Assembly (NCBI RefSeq): GCF_900104655.1
Contig: NZ_FNWD01000002.1
Location: 1,658,246 to 1,722,245 of the forward strand
DNA length: 64,000 nucleotides
Origin: Millionella massiliensis
Lineage (GTDB): Bacteria; Bacteroidota; Bacteroidia; Bacteroidales; Rikenellaceae
Reading direction: 5' to 3'
Shown here: positions 27,147 to 35,649 of the stretch, in pieces
How positions within the stretch are numbered: the stretch's first letter is position 1
Layout of the letters: every line of letters begins with the position of its first letter
Made by a program: the position numbers and the translations under genes
The notes under the pieces: generated by a model
Seen by the model: only the letters and a program-made list of their open reading frames with translations
Told to the model about the DNA's origin: nothing
The model's database searches: none

Positions 27147-27203
27147 TCGGCACCGGCCTGTTCTCAGCGGCGTTTCGTTGCCCAACCCGGGAAATCGGCT
27201 CCC

Positions 27204-27288
27204 GAACTCCCCGTTTCGTGCCTTGAACTCCCCGTTTCACGCTTTGGACTCCCCCATTTCGCATCCCGAATTCTCCGTTTCGCACCCT
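27204..27288. repeat. Four imperfect 21-22 bp tandem repeats
   Basis: Units at 27204-27224, 27225-27245, 27246-27267 and 27268-27288 share GAACTCCCCGTTTCGCxCC. They lie in the divergent region between the adaptor and tetR genes. The period is a multiple of three for most units, but no gene is recognisable across them. Confidence 0.75.
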
Positions 27289-27411
27289 GAACACACCAGT
27301 CGGGTTCATAAAAGAGCACCAATTCGTTCGCCAGCGCCCCGCATCCCTCTAAAGAAGATTCCTAAATCACAGCAAAACATCAACCTAAAGGTAAAAAATG
27401 AAGGTTTTCGC

Positions 27412-27442
27412 TTGCATGTTACCTTAGAGTAACATAATTTTG
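27412..27442 (+). promoter_or_regulatory. Promoter of tetR (TTG-N20-TAATTTTG)
   Basis: TTG at 27412-27414, a 20-base spacer and an exact -7 box TAATTTTG at 27435-27442. Transcription would begin near 27448, about 22 bases ahead of the ATG. Confidence 0.7.
27417..27434. promoter_or_regulatory. Candidate TetR operator TGTTAC-N6-GTAACA
   Basis: A perfect 6+6+6 inverted repeat that exactly fills the spacer between the -33 and -7 boxes of the tetR promoter. Related half sites (GTAACC, GGTAAC) follow at 27442-27457. A bound dimer would block RNA polymerase; binding by the adjacent TetR protein is inferred. Confidence 0.65.
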
Positions 27443-27470
27443 TAACCAAAAGGTAACTCTTATTCACACT

Positions 27471-28097
27471 ATGGAAAACCGCAAAATACGCACCGAGAAA
27501 GACCGGGAAACGACCGAACAATCGCTGTTGCGGGCCATCGGCGAGTTGGTGGCCGAAGAGGGTTTCGAACGGCTGGGCGTGAACGCCGTCGCCGCCCGGG
27601 CAGGAGTGTCGAAAGTACTGATATACCGATATTTCGAATCACTGGACGGGCTGATTGCCGCCTACATCCGCACCCACGACTTCTGGATCGACTACCGCCC
27701 CGAACTTCCCAAGAAGAAACACCTGGGAATCTTTCTGAAACAGATGTTCCGCAGCCAAATCGAACGTCTGCGCAGCGACACGACCCTCAAACGGCTCTAC
27801 CGCTGGGAACTCAGCGGCAACAACGCACAGATCGCCGAACTGCGCAGCCAGCGCGAAGCGACCGGTCTGTGGCTCGTCGAGTCCGTCAGCCAGCTCACCG
27901 GCCGACCGCGGACCGAAGTGGCCGTACTGGCCACGCTAATCTCCGCCTCGGTGAGCTACCTGGCCCTGCTCGAAGAGAGTTGCCCGACCTACAACGGCCT
28001 GCCGCTCCAACAGCCCGCCGGATGGGAGACATACGCCGCCGGAATCGACAGCCTGATCGACCAATGGACCGCCACCTTCAAAAGCAAGTCAAAATGA
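27471..28097 (+). CDS. TetR/AcrR-family transcriptional regulator
   Basis: A repressor of 208 residues. The N-terminal TetR helix-turn-helix is clear (LLRAIGELVAEEGFERLGV followed by AVAARAGVSKVLIYRYF, residues about 18-60). The C-terminal ligand/dimer domain is helical and not assignable to a ligand class. It is divergent from the RND adaptor gene and its own promoter carries a symmetric operator, so it probably controls itself and the efflux operon. Its stop codon overlaps the ATG of the DUF2271 gene (ATGA). Confidence 0.93.
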   Translation: MENRKIRTEKDRETTEQSLLRAIGELVAEEGFERLGVNAVAARAGVSKVLIYRYFESLDGLIAAYIRTHDFWIDYRPELPKKKHLGIFLKQMFRSQIERLRSDTTLKRLYRWELSGNNAQIAELRSQREATGLWLVESVSQLTGRPRTEVAVLATLISASVSYLALLEESCPTYNGLPLQQPAGWETYAAGIDSLIDQWTATFKSKSK

Positions 28098-28876
28098 GCA
28101 CGCCGCGACGACATGCACGTTTTGGTCTGCTGACGGCGGTCTGGCTACGGCCAAGTCTGTTGCTGGCAGGTCTATCATTGGCAGGTCTGTCGCTCGCCTT
28201 CACCGCCTGTCGACCGGACACCGCACGCTACGGCGAGGGCGACCTGCGGGTCGTGGTCGAACCCGGCAGCGCATGGTTGCACGACTTCCCGCTACTGCTC
28301 GGTATCAAACGCCGGAACGCCCCACAGATTGCTGTCTGGGTCGAAGACACCGACGGCCGCTACCTGCGTACCCTCTATGTCAGCGAGAAGATAGCCTCGC
28401 AGGGTTGGCTTCTGGCCGGCGGCAACCGCCGGCCAGAAGCGCTGCCCGTCTGGTGCCACGCACGCGGCGTACGCTACGACGACGGCCTCTATCTGCCGAC
28501 CCGCAGCCAGCCCCTGACCGACGCCACCTCCGGAGCCACGCCGCACGGTGCGTTCGTCATCGGTTTCAGCTCCGACAGCCTGCCGCAACGATTTGTCATA
28601 AGGGCCGAGGTCAACCACTCGACCGACTTCAACGACGCCTACCCCAAAGAGGCCGAACCGGGATCGCCCGGTTGGTCGGGCGGCGCGATGGGCAGCGGAC
28701 AACCCGCCCTGGTCTGGGCCGCGACCGTCGACCTGACCTCACGCGACAGCTGCTGGCAGGCTCGTCCGATCGGACACAGCAGTCCCGACGGAACGGACGG
28801 GCGGATCGACCCCGACCTTTCACAGCTGACCTCCGCCCTTCGGATCGTACACCGAATCGCCGTTTGCCGCCACTGA
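28094..28876 (+). CDS. DUF2271 domain lipoprotein
   Basis: A 260-residue protein whose first part is a lipoprotein signal sequence with an internal short repeat (LLLAGLSLAGLSLAFTAC). The mature part matches the DUF2271 pattern: APQIAVWVEDTDGRYLRTLY, then ALPVW.HARG and late GQPALVWAATVDL. The function of the family is unknown to me; members are periplasmic and often sit near redox or flavin-transfer proteins. The start overlaps the tetR stop by four bases, so it is co-expressed with the regulator and may share its inducer response. A terminator follows. Confidence 0.8.
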   Translation: MSTPRRHARFGLLTAVWLRPSLLLAGLSLAGLSLAFTACRPDTARYGEGDLRVVVEPGSAWLHDFPLLLGIKRRNAPQIAVWVEDTDGRYLRTLYVSEKIASQGWLLAGGNRRPEALPVWCHARGVRYDDGLYLPTRSQPLTDATSGATPHGAFVIGFSSDSLPQRFVIRAEVNHSTDFNDAYPKEAEPGSPGWSGGAMGSGQPALVWAATVDLTSRDSCWQARPIGHSSPDGTDGRIDPDLSQLTSALRIVHRIAVCRH

Positions 28877-28920
28877 AACGATTCCTCGCCCCCGTTCGTC
28901 CCGCCTGTCACCCCACACAC

Positions 28921-28963
28921 AAGCGGCAGAAACGGAATGTGCGCCGTTTCTGCCGCTTTCTTT
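28921..28963 (+). terminator. Rho-independent terminator after the DUF2271 gene
   Basis: A 15-bp stem (28921-28935 with 28944-28958) is followed by TCTTTCC-type T-rich sequence, 45 bases after the stop codon. Confidence 0.8.
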
Positions 28964-29457
28964 CCAGCCATCACCTATTCGCCGCGCTCCACTTCTTCGC
29001 GCAGGGTACCACAGTTTCCGATTCCGCAGGCGAATATCCGTTCAGCACACCTCATTTTGTCGTTTTTCTCCCGGAAACCACCCGAAATACGCCCGCGTAA
29101 CCGGGCATCAATCAGCCTCTTGCCGATTTCGGCACAAGAGTTGTTACGGAACTATCTGCAACCGGTCGGCAGCGCCAAGCCATAACTTCGCCCGCCGACC
29201 CCGCACGTACCGTTACTCCTCCAATGCCGTAACCCATGCCATGCCCACCACAACGACACTCCGCCCCCACCGTCCTGTCCGCAGTCGGCACAGCGCCCCC
29301 CTTCCCGTTGTGCCCCCGCCCCACGAAAATGGACAAAACTGCGGCTCTGATGGCCGCTAGGTTCAAAAACGTCACGAAACACAACATGAAGTGTCGGAAT
29401 TCTGTTCATAATGAGAACACCGGCAAGTGGCCGAATTTTCGAAACATAAATAATTCG
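28964..29457. other. Non-coding stretch, no gene seen
   Basis: Nearly 500 bases without a convincing gene. Short open frames on both strands lack recognisable motifs. Confidence 0.5.
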
Positions 29458-29465
29458 TATCTTTG
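29458..29465 (+). promoter_or_regulatory. -7 promoter element TATCTTTG for the PCMD-barrel-eptA operon
   Basis: Exact TAnnTTTG match in an A/T-rich island. Transcription would begin near 29471, leaving a ~130-nt leader before the ATG at 29603. Confidence 0.7.
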
Positions 29466-29602
29466 CAAAATTGTTACATCCTGACGATTAGGATCGGAAA
29501 CCAACGCTGCGCAGCCACCACCGGGAGGAAAAAGACACAACAAGTACGGTAACCTAAACAACGCGAACCCGATACCCCGCTTCGCCAATAAAAAGAACCG
29601 CT

Positions 29603-30565
29603 ATGAAAAAACTTATCGCCACCCTGCTCATCCTCGCCAGCCCGGGAATCATCCCGACAGCCTCCAGTCAAAAGACCGTCGGCCTGGCCTACGGCAACTT
29701 CGACCGCTGGACCGTCCGCGAGATCAAAGAGTCAGGGGTGATCGGCGGCAACGTGCGCTACCTCTACGAGATCGCACCCGGCGACACCATCAAAGGCGAC
29801 ATCCCCTACCGACGCAGTTCGCAATCCCCCTGGCGCACCTCCAACGTGCTGGCCAAGGTCAGCGGCATCACCAAATGCAGCGTCACCGTCTTCCCCGAGA
29901 AACGCGGCAACGGATACTGCGCCCGCCTCGACACCCGCATGGAGACCGTCAAAGTGCTCGGTCTGATCAACATCTCGGTGCTGGCTTCGGGAAGCGTTTT
30001 CCTGGGCGAGATGCTCGAACCGATCAAAGATACCAAAAACCCGCTGGCCAAACTCAACCAGGGCGTCCCGTTCACCGGCCGTCCCACGGCCCTGATCCTG
30101 GACTACAAGTTCCACACCGACGGATCACCCAACCGCATCAAAGCCACCGGTTTCAGCTCCCAGAAGACCATCCCCGGCCCCGACTTCGCCGACGTGACGC
30201 TGATGCTTCAGAAACGTTGGGAAGATGCTGACGGGAACCTCTATGCCAAACGCGTGGCCACCGCCAACGAACGTTTCGGACGGAACACCCCCGACTGGAT
30301 CAACAACCACTCGATCCCGATTCACTACGGCGACATCACCTCGGATCCCGCCTACCGCCCCCACATGGGCCTGATCCCCGAAGAAGACCCCTACTGGGGC
30401 CGTAACAGCAAAGGCCAGATGGTGCCGATCCACGAAACCGGATGGGCCTCGGCCGACGAACAACCCACCCACCTGATTCTCCAGATCACCTCCAGCTATG
30501 GCGGCGCCTACATCGGAACCGTCGGCAACAGCCTGTGGGTCGATAATGTGAAATTCCAATACTGA
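29603..30565 (+). CDS. Secreted PCMD-domain protein
   Basis: A 320-residue exported protein with a signal peptide ending around PTASSQ. The body matches the Bacteroidetes PCMD (putative carbohydrate metabolism) domain. Its pattern is strands around the SNVL segment, GNGYCARLDTRMETVKVLG, ASGSVFLGEMLEP, then VPFTGRPTALILDYKF and a C-terminal GTVGNSLWVDNVKF. The domain is a beta-sandwich thought to bind glycans, though this has not been shown for this protein. No cysteine lipobox is seen. It is followed after 17 bases by an outer membrane barrel gene and then an EptA-like enzyme on the same strand, suggesting a cell-surface role. Confidence 0.8.
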   Translation: MKKLIATLLILASPGIIPTASSQKTVGLAYGNFDRWTVREIKESGVIGGNVRYLYEIAPGDTIKGDIPYRRSSQSPWRTSNVLAKVSGITKCSVTVFPEKRGNGYCARLDTRMETVKVLGLINISVLASGSVFLGEMLEPIKDTKNPLAKLNQGVPFTGRPTALILDYKFHTDGSPNRIKATGFSSQKTIPGPDFADVTLMLQKRWEDADGNLYAKRVATANERFGRNTPDWINNHSIPIHYGDITSDPAYRPHMGLIPEEDPYWGRNSKGQMVPIHETGWASADEQPTHLILQITSSYGGAYIGTVGNSLWVDNVKFQY

Positions 30566-30582
30566 AACTACACCCCCCACCA

Positions 30583-31836
30583 ATGAGCCACAACAGCCCA
30601 TTACGTCTGCGACATCTGCTCGCGGCCCTGCTGCTCCTCCCCCTGCTCGCCAGCCAGCCGGACGCCGCCAACGCAGCCCAAACAGCAAAAAAGAAGACAC
30701 GACACACCACAGACAGCGTCGCGGTCGACACCACCGGACGCCACACCGCCGCAGACACCACCGCAAAGGCCGACACGGCCGCAAAACTGACCGGATGGCA
30801 GCGTTTTGCCCGCTTTTTCACCGAGTCGAACAAAGAGAAACGCGACAAGAAATTCGACTTCAGCATCATCGGGGGTCCGTTCTACTCGAACGACATCAAG
30901 GTAGGGCTGGGGATCGTTGCCTCGGGGCTCTACCGTACCGACCGCAGCGACACCCTGCTGCAACCCTCGAACGTATCGCTCTTCAGCTCCGTAGCCACCT
31001 CCGGTTTCTACATGGTCGGCATCCGCGGTACCAACATCTGGCCCAAAGACCGGTATCGGCTGAACTACCTGCTCTACACCTTCTCGTTCCCCAGCGCCTT
31101 TTGGGGCATCGGTTACGACATGGCCGTGGACAATGCCAACGCCAGCCGGTACACCCGCAAACAGAACCAGTTGAAGGTCGATTTTCAGTTCCGCATCGCC
31201 AATAACCTCTACCTCGGCCCGCTGGCCAGCGTCGATTACGTCGACGGGCTCCACTTCGACCGCCCCGAACTGCTCAACGGACAGGATCCCTCCGTATTCA
31301 GCCTGGGGATCGGCTTCGTGCTGAACTACGACTCTCGAGACGTGATGACCAACGCCTATAAAGGATGGTATGTCCGCCTCGAACAGTACGCCAACACCAA
31401 ATGGCTCGGCAATAAATACGCCTACGGCCGTACCGACCTGATCGTCGACTACTACCAGAAACTGTGGAAAGGGGCCGTCCTGGCCTTCGACTTCCACACC
31501 CAGCACAACTACGGCGACGTACCCTGGACCATGATGGCCAAACTCGGCGGCTCGTACCGCATGCGCGGCTACTACGAAGGACGGTACCGCGACAACAACC
31601 TCACCGAGATCCAGATGGAGCTGCGCCAGCACATCTGGCACCGCCACGGGATCGCCGCCTGGGTCGGAGCCGGTAATGTATACAAAGATTTCAAAACCTT
31701 CCGCTGGAACCACACCCTCCCCAACTACGGGATCGGTTACCGGTGGGAATTCAAGAAACGCGTGAACGTCCGCCTCGACTACGGCTTCGGCAAAGGTCAG
31801 AGCGGATTCCTCTTCCAAATCAATGAAGCCTTCTAA
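30583..31836 (+). CDS. BamA/Omp85-like outer membrane beta-barrel protein without POTRA domains
   Basis: A 417-residue outer membrane protein. The signal sequence (HLLAALLLLPLLASQPDAANA) is followed by a Thr/Ala/Lys-rich linker to about residue 70. The barrel then begins at FDFSIIGGPFYSNDIKVGLG. The GSYRMRGYYEGRYRDNN motif matches the conserved RGY/GRYRD lock region of surface-antigen (Omp85 superfamily) barrels, and the protein ends in ..FQINEAF with a terminal Phe. No POTRA repeats are present, so it is not BamA itself. Its last 14 bases overlap the eptA-like gene. Confidence 0.85.
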   Translation: MSHNSPLRLRHLLAALLLLPLLASQPDAANAAQTAKKKTRHTTDSVAVDTTGRHTAADTTAKADTAAKLTGWQRFARFFTESNKEKRDKKFDFSIIGGPFYSNDIKVGLGIVASGLYRTDRSDTLLQPSNVSLFSSVATSGFYMVGIRGTNIWPKDRYRLNYLLYTFSFPSAFWGIGYDMAVDNANASRYTRKQNQLKVDFQFRIANNLYLGPLASVDYVDGLHFDRPELLNGQDPSVFSLGIGFVLNYDSRDVMTNAYKGWYVRLEQYANTKWLGNKYAYGRTDLIVDYYQKLWKGAVLAFDFHTQHNYGDVPWTMMAKLGGSYRMRGYYEGRYRDNNLTEIQMELRQHIWHRHGIAAWVGAGNVYKDFKTFRWNHTLPNYGIGYRWEFKKRVNVRLDYGFGKGQSGFLFQINEAF

Positions 31837-33595
31837 CCCACACACCCTGCTGTCGCGACTCAAAAGCCGGCTCGCCGACCAACGGACCTACTACTGGGTC
31901 TTTCTGGTCGTACTGCTGGTTCCGAACCTCTTTCTGTGTTTCACCGAGCCCCTTCCCCTGCTCGGACGGGTCGCACTCATCGTGGTTCCGGGAGCCGTAT
32001 GGATGGCCCTGCTCACCCTTAGCCGACGACCCGGCATCCCCATTTGGTGCATGCTGCCCCTGCTGGTATTCGGAGCCTTCCAACTGGTGCTGCTCTACCT
32101 GTTCGGCAACTCGATCATCGCCGTCGACATGCTGCTCAACGTGGCCACCACCAACTCCGGCGAAGCACTCGAACTGCTCGGCAAACTCGTGCCCGCCATT
32201 GCCGGCGTAATCCTGCTCTACGTACCGACCTTGATTCTCGGCGTGATGTCGATCCGCATCGCCGACCGGCTCACCCCCGAGTTCCGACGCCGCAACCGGC
32301 TGCGTGCCGGCGCACTCTTCCTGGTCGGCGTGGCCACCATCTTCGGAGCACGGATGCAGGATCCCGCCTACCGCGTCAAACTCGACATCTGGCCCGCCAA
32401 CATCGCCTACAACCTTCAGCTCGCCGTCGAGCGATGGGACCAAAGCGAGCACTACGCCGAGACCTCGCGTGACTTCCGCTTCGAAGCCACGACCGAACAC
32501 GCCGACAGCGTCCGGGAAGTCTACATCCTGGTAGTCGGCGAAACCTCGCGCGCCCTCAACTGGCAACTCTACGGCTATGACCGCGAAACCACCCCCCGCC
32601 TCATCCGCCACACCGACCACATGGTCTGGTTCCGCGACATGCTCACCCAGGCCAATGCCACCCATAAGAGTGTGCCAATCATGATGAGCGCCGCCTCGGC
32701 CGAGAACTTCAACACCCTCTACACCCAGAAAAGCATCCTGACCGCCTTCAAGGAGGCCGGATTCCAGACCGCCTTCTTCTCCAACCAGCTGCCCAACCGC
32801 TCGTTCATCGACTACTTCGGCGAAGAGGCCGACACCACCGTCTTCCTGAAAGCCAACCGGATGGCCAAAGGCGAAGACTACAACCCGTACGACAACGTGC
32901 TGCTGGAGAGCGTCGACCCGCTGCTGGCCGACACCACCCTCCGCAAACTCTTCATCGTGCTGCACACCTACGGTTCACACTTCGACTACCAGGAACGCTA
33001 TCCCGTCAACGACATCTACTTCCGTCCGGCCAGCTACGAGTCCGTAGGCTTCAAAAACCGCGACATCCTGGTCAACGCCTACGACAACTCGATCCGCGCC
33101 ACCGACAAACTGCTCGACGGCATCATCGCACGGCTGCAAGCTCTGCCCCACACCGCATCGGCCATGCTCTACGCCTCGGACCACGGCGAAGACCTCTACG
33201 ACGACCGCCGCAAACTGTTCCTCCACGCGTCGCCCATCCCCAGCTACTACCAGCTCCACATCCCCTGCCTGATCTGGTTCTCGCCGCGCTACGACACCCT
33301 GTGGCCCCAGGCCCACGCCCAAGCCGCAGCCAACAGCACGAAGCCCGTCACCACCAACGTGATTTTCCACACGCTGCTCGATCTGGGCGGTGTCGACACC
33401 CCGTACCGCAACGACTCGCTGGCCGTCACCTCGCCCCGGTTCACCGTCACCCCGCGCCACTACCTCAACGACCACAACCGTCCCGAGACCCTCGACCAGG
33501 TCGGATTCAAAGCCCAGGACATCGAAATGTTCCACCGGCTCGGACTCGACTACCCCACCCCACAGAAAGACACCTCGTCGCGCAAATCGAAATAA
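31823..33595 (+). CDS. Phosphoethanolamine transferase, EptA/sulfatase superfamily
   Basis: A 590-residue inner-membrane enzyme that transfers phosphoethanolamine from phosphatidylethanolamine to lipid A or another envelope glycan. Five hydrophobic helices occupy residues about 25-180. The periplasmic alkaline-phosphatase-like domain begins near 230 with the metal/nucleophile motif VVGETSRALNW (E240, T241 as nucleophile), continues with HTYGSHFDY and ends with the zinc-binding YASDHGEDLYDD. The order matches EptA-type enzymes. Overlap with the barrel gene indicates tight co-translation. In Bacteroidetes such changes to lipid A are associated with polymyxin resistance; the acceptor here is not proven. 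Confidence 0.9.
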   Translation: MKPSNPHTLLSRLKSRLADQRTYYWVFLVVLLVPNLFLCFTEPLPLLGRVALIVVPGAVWMALLTLSRRPGIPIWCMLPLLVFGAFQLVLLYLFGNSIIAVDMLLNVATTNSGEALELLGKLVPAIAGVILLYVPTLILGVMSIRIADRLTPEFRRRNRLRAGALFLVGVATIFGARMQDPAYRVKLDIWPANIAYNLQLAVERWDQSEHYAETSRDFRFEATTEHADSVREVYILVVGETSRALNWQLYGYDRETTPRLIRHTDHMVWFRDMLTQANATHKSVPIMMSAASAENFNTLYTQKSILTAFKEAGFQTAFFSNQLPNRSFIDYFGEEADTTVFLKANRMAKGEDYNPYDNVLLESVDPLLADTTLRKLFIVLHTYGSHFDYQERYPVNDIYFRPASYESVGFKNRDILVNAYDNSIRATDKLLDGIIARLQALPHTASAMLYASDHGEDLYDDRRKLFLHASPIPSYYQLHIPCLIWFSPRYDTLWPQAHAQAAANSTKPVTTNVIFHTLLDLGGVDTPYRNDSLAVTSPRFTVTPRHYLNDHNRPETLDQVGFKAQDIEMFHRLGLDYPTPQKDTSSRKSK

Positions 33596-33601
33596 AATCC
33601 G

Positions 33602-33609
33602 TATCTTTG
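33602..33609 (+). promoter_or_regulatory. -7 promoter element TATCTTTG for the metal-efflux locus
   Basis: Exact TAnnTTTG match 6 bases past the eptA-like stop and 27 bases ahead of the His-rich gene. It marks a new transcription unit. Confidence 0.7.
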
Positions 33610-33636
33610 GGACCGAACCTTCGGATTCCCTAAAAG

Positions 33637-34074
33637 ATGCAACGACGCAGACACATCTCGTTTGTTGCCGTGCTGATAGCCTGCACGGTAATGTTTCTGC
33701 ATGCCGTCATCCCGCATCACCACCGGGCCTCCGACCTGGCCATCTGCACCGAAGCCATCGAACCGTGCCGCCACCACAACGCTCCCGTGATCGGAGCCTG
33801 TGGCAGCGAAATGCTGATCGACGCCGACTGCGACTGCCACTGCAACAGCGTCGGATGCGCCGCTCCGCTCCCCTTCACCCTACGCTGCGGAGACGACCAC
33901 CCCACCCATCCCGACATCCAACTGCTTGTCGCCCATGATCGCCATGCCGGCACAAGCCTCCTCCAGACAATTCCCGAAACGCGCCGTGCCACAGCCCATT
34001 TCATCACAGACAGCCGTCTGATCGCGCAATGGTGTCCCGGCACCCGGGCCGGCCGCGCTCCTCCCGTTTTATAG
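33637..34074 (+). CDS. Small exported His/Cys-rich protein, family not recognised
   Basis: A 145-residue protein with an N-terminal hydrophobic segment (RHISFVAVLIACTVMFLHAV) followed directly by IPHHHR. It is rich in potential metal ligands: CRHHNAP, CGSEML and the DADCDCHCNSVGC cluster. I do not recognise a characterised family; it resembles small unnamed proteins found beside Cus/Czc operons in Bacteroidetes. Its position directly ahead of the metal adaptor, behind a dedicated promoter, suggests periplasmic metal binding or sensing. The C-terminal third is Arg/Ala-rich without clear structure. The start follows the promoter by 27 bases. Confidence 0.7.
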   Translation: MQRRRHISFVAVLIACTVMFLHAVIPHHHRASDLAICTEAIEPCRHHNAPVIGACGSEMLIDADCDCHCNSVGCAAPLPFTLRCGDDHPTHPDIQLLVAHDRHAGTSLLQTIPETRRATAHFITDSRLIAQWCPGTRAGRAPPVL

Positions 34075-34162
34075 TTTTGCTCCCTCAGCATCCCTGCCGT
34101 CGCCCCTTCGGACCCGCACGGCAACACCCTTTCATGCAAAACCATAAAACGAGAACCTCTCC

Positions 34163-35431
34163 ATGAAAATATCCCTGATACTTTTGTCGGCGCTCACCGC
34201 GCTGGCACTTTCCGGCTGTGCTTCAGGCACCTCGGCCGACCACCACGACCACGCTGAAGAGACCCATAACCACGAAGCCGAAGGTCACGAAGGCCATGAC
34301 CACGAGGCAGAAGGCCACGACCATGAAGCCGAGATGGCCGCCGGCCACGATCATGAGGCAGAAGCGGCCGAAGCCAACCACGACGAACACGCCCCGGGCG
34401 TGATCCTGCTCGACCAGCATCAGGCCGAGTCGCTCGGCCTGACCTACGATACCGTCACCCCGGCCCCGTTTGCCAGCGTGATCCGCACCGGCGGCAGCAT
34501 CGAAGCCGCCCCGGGCGACCGCTCGACCGTTACGGCCACCACCTCCGGCATCGTCAGCTTCGGCGGACGCCAGCTGACCGAAGGTTCGAAAGTAGCCAAA
34601 GGCAGCGCCTTTCTGATCCTGGGTTCCGCCGGCATGGCCGAAGGCAACTACCCCCAGCAGCTGGCCGATGCACGTGCCACACTGGCCAAAGCCGAAGCCG
34701 ACTATGCCCGCGCCGAATCGCTCTCGGGCAACAAGGTCGTTAGCGGCGCCGATCTCGAAGCCGCGCGACTGGCCGTCGACATTGCCCGCCGGCAGGTGGC
34801 CGTCCTCTCCGAAAACGCCACCCAGGGCGGTAAGAGCATCGTGGCTCCGCTCGGCGGATACATCACCTCGCTGGCCGTGAGCGAAGGCGACTACGTGACC
34901 GCCGGCCAGCCGCTGGCCACCATCTCGGCCAACCGCAACCTCGTGCTACGCGCCGACCTGCCGCAACGCCACCTGGCCGAAGCCGCACAGATCCGCACCG
35001 CCAACTTCACCACCCCATACGACGGCCAGAGTTACGACCTCGCCCAGTTGGGCGGCCGCATGATCGGGTCGGCACGGAGCGTTGGCGACGGCTCGCCGAC
35101 TCTCCCCATCCGGTTCGAGTTCGAAAACCGCGGCAACCTGACGGCCGGTTCGGTCGTCGAAGTGTTCCTGAAAGGAGCCACCCGCGACAACATCCTGACC
35201 GTGCCGCTCTCCGCGCTCACCGAAGAGCAGGGCGCCCACTACCTCTATGTCCGCACCTCGCCCGGCCACTACCTGAAAAAGGCCGTCCGTGTCGGTGCGA
35301 CAGACGGTGCCCGGATCGAAATCGTGAGCGGGATCGCCCCCGGCGACGAAGTGGTCGCCACGGGAGCCTACTACGTCCGTCTGGCCAGCATGTCCAACGC
35401 GATCCCTCACGGCCACTCCCACTCGCATTAA
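34163..35431 (+). CDS. CusB/CzcB-like metal-efflux adaptor lipoprotein
   Basis: A membrane fusion protein of 422 residues for a heavy-metal RND pump. The lipobox LSGC places the lipidated cysteine at residue 19. Residues about 25-75 form a His/Glu-rich tract of repeated HDHEAEGH-type units, and the C-terminus ends HGHSHSH, both likely to bind metal ions. The core shows a barrel-sandwich half (TVTATTSGIVSFGGRQL), helical hairpin, second half (IVAPLGGYITSLAVSEGDYV) and beta-barrel. The permease gene follows after 218 bases. Metal identity (Cu/Ag versus Zn/Co/Cd) cannot be set from this; His-rich tails are more common for Zn/Co/Cd/Ni. Confidence 0.92.
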   Translation: MKISLILLSALTALALSGCASGTSADHHDHAEETHNHEAEGHEGHDHEAEGHDHEAEMAAGHDHEAEAAEANHDEHAPGVILLDQHQAESLGLTYDTVTPAPFASVIRTGGSIEAAPGDRSTVTATTSGIVSFGGRQLTEGSKVAKGSAFLILGSAGMAEGNYPQQLADARATLAKAEADYARAESLSGNKVVSGADLEAARLAVDIARRQVAVLSENATQGGKSIVAPLGGYITSLAVSEGDYVTAGQPLATISANRNLVLRADLPQRHLAEAAQIRTANFTTPYDGQSYDLAQLGGRMIGSARSVGDGSPTLPIRFEFENRGNLTAGSVVEVFLKGATRDNILTVPLSALTEEQGAHYLYVRTSPGHYLKKAVRVGATDGARIEIVSGIAPGDEVVATGAYYVRLASMSNAIPHGHSHSH

Positions 35432-35649
35432 CATTCACCTCCATCCGGACAAGACTCTGAACCGGAAGCACACCGGAGATACTGCGACGCCCCGCTCGCC
35501 GCACCCCCGTTCCCGGCCCTCCGCACCACACGCGACGACACCGACCGGTACGCCTTCGCGCTTCGCAACAGGCCCCCGCTCCAAGGCGGAACCGTTCCGC
35601 CCCGCCCGCAGAGTCCGTCCCCCGTACCCAAACCGAACCACAGTAAACG

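Noticed and set aside
27058-27432. A plus-strand frame with seven-residue repeats over the 21-bp repeat array
   Set aside because: It begins inside the adaptor gene's signal peptide and crosses the tetR control region; the repeats are more simply non-coding.
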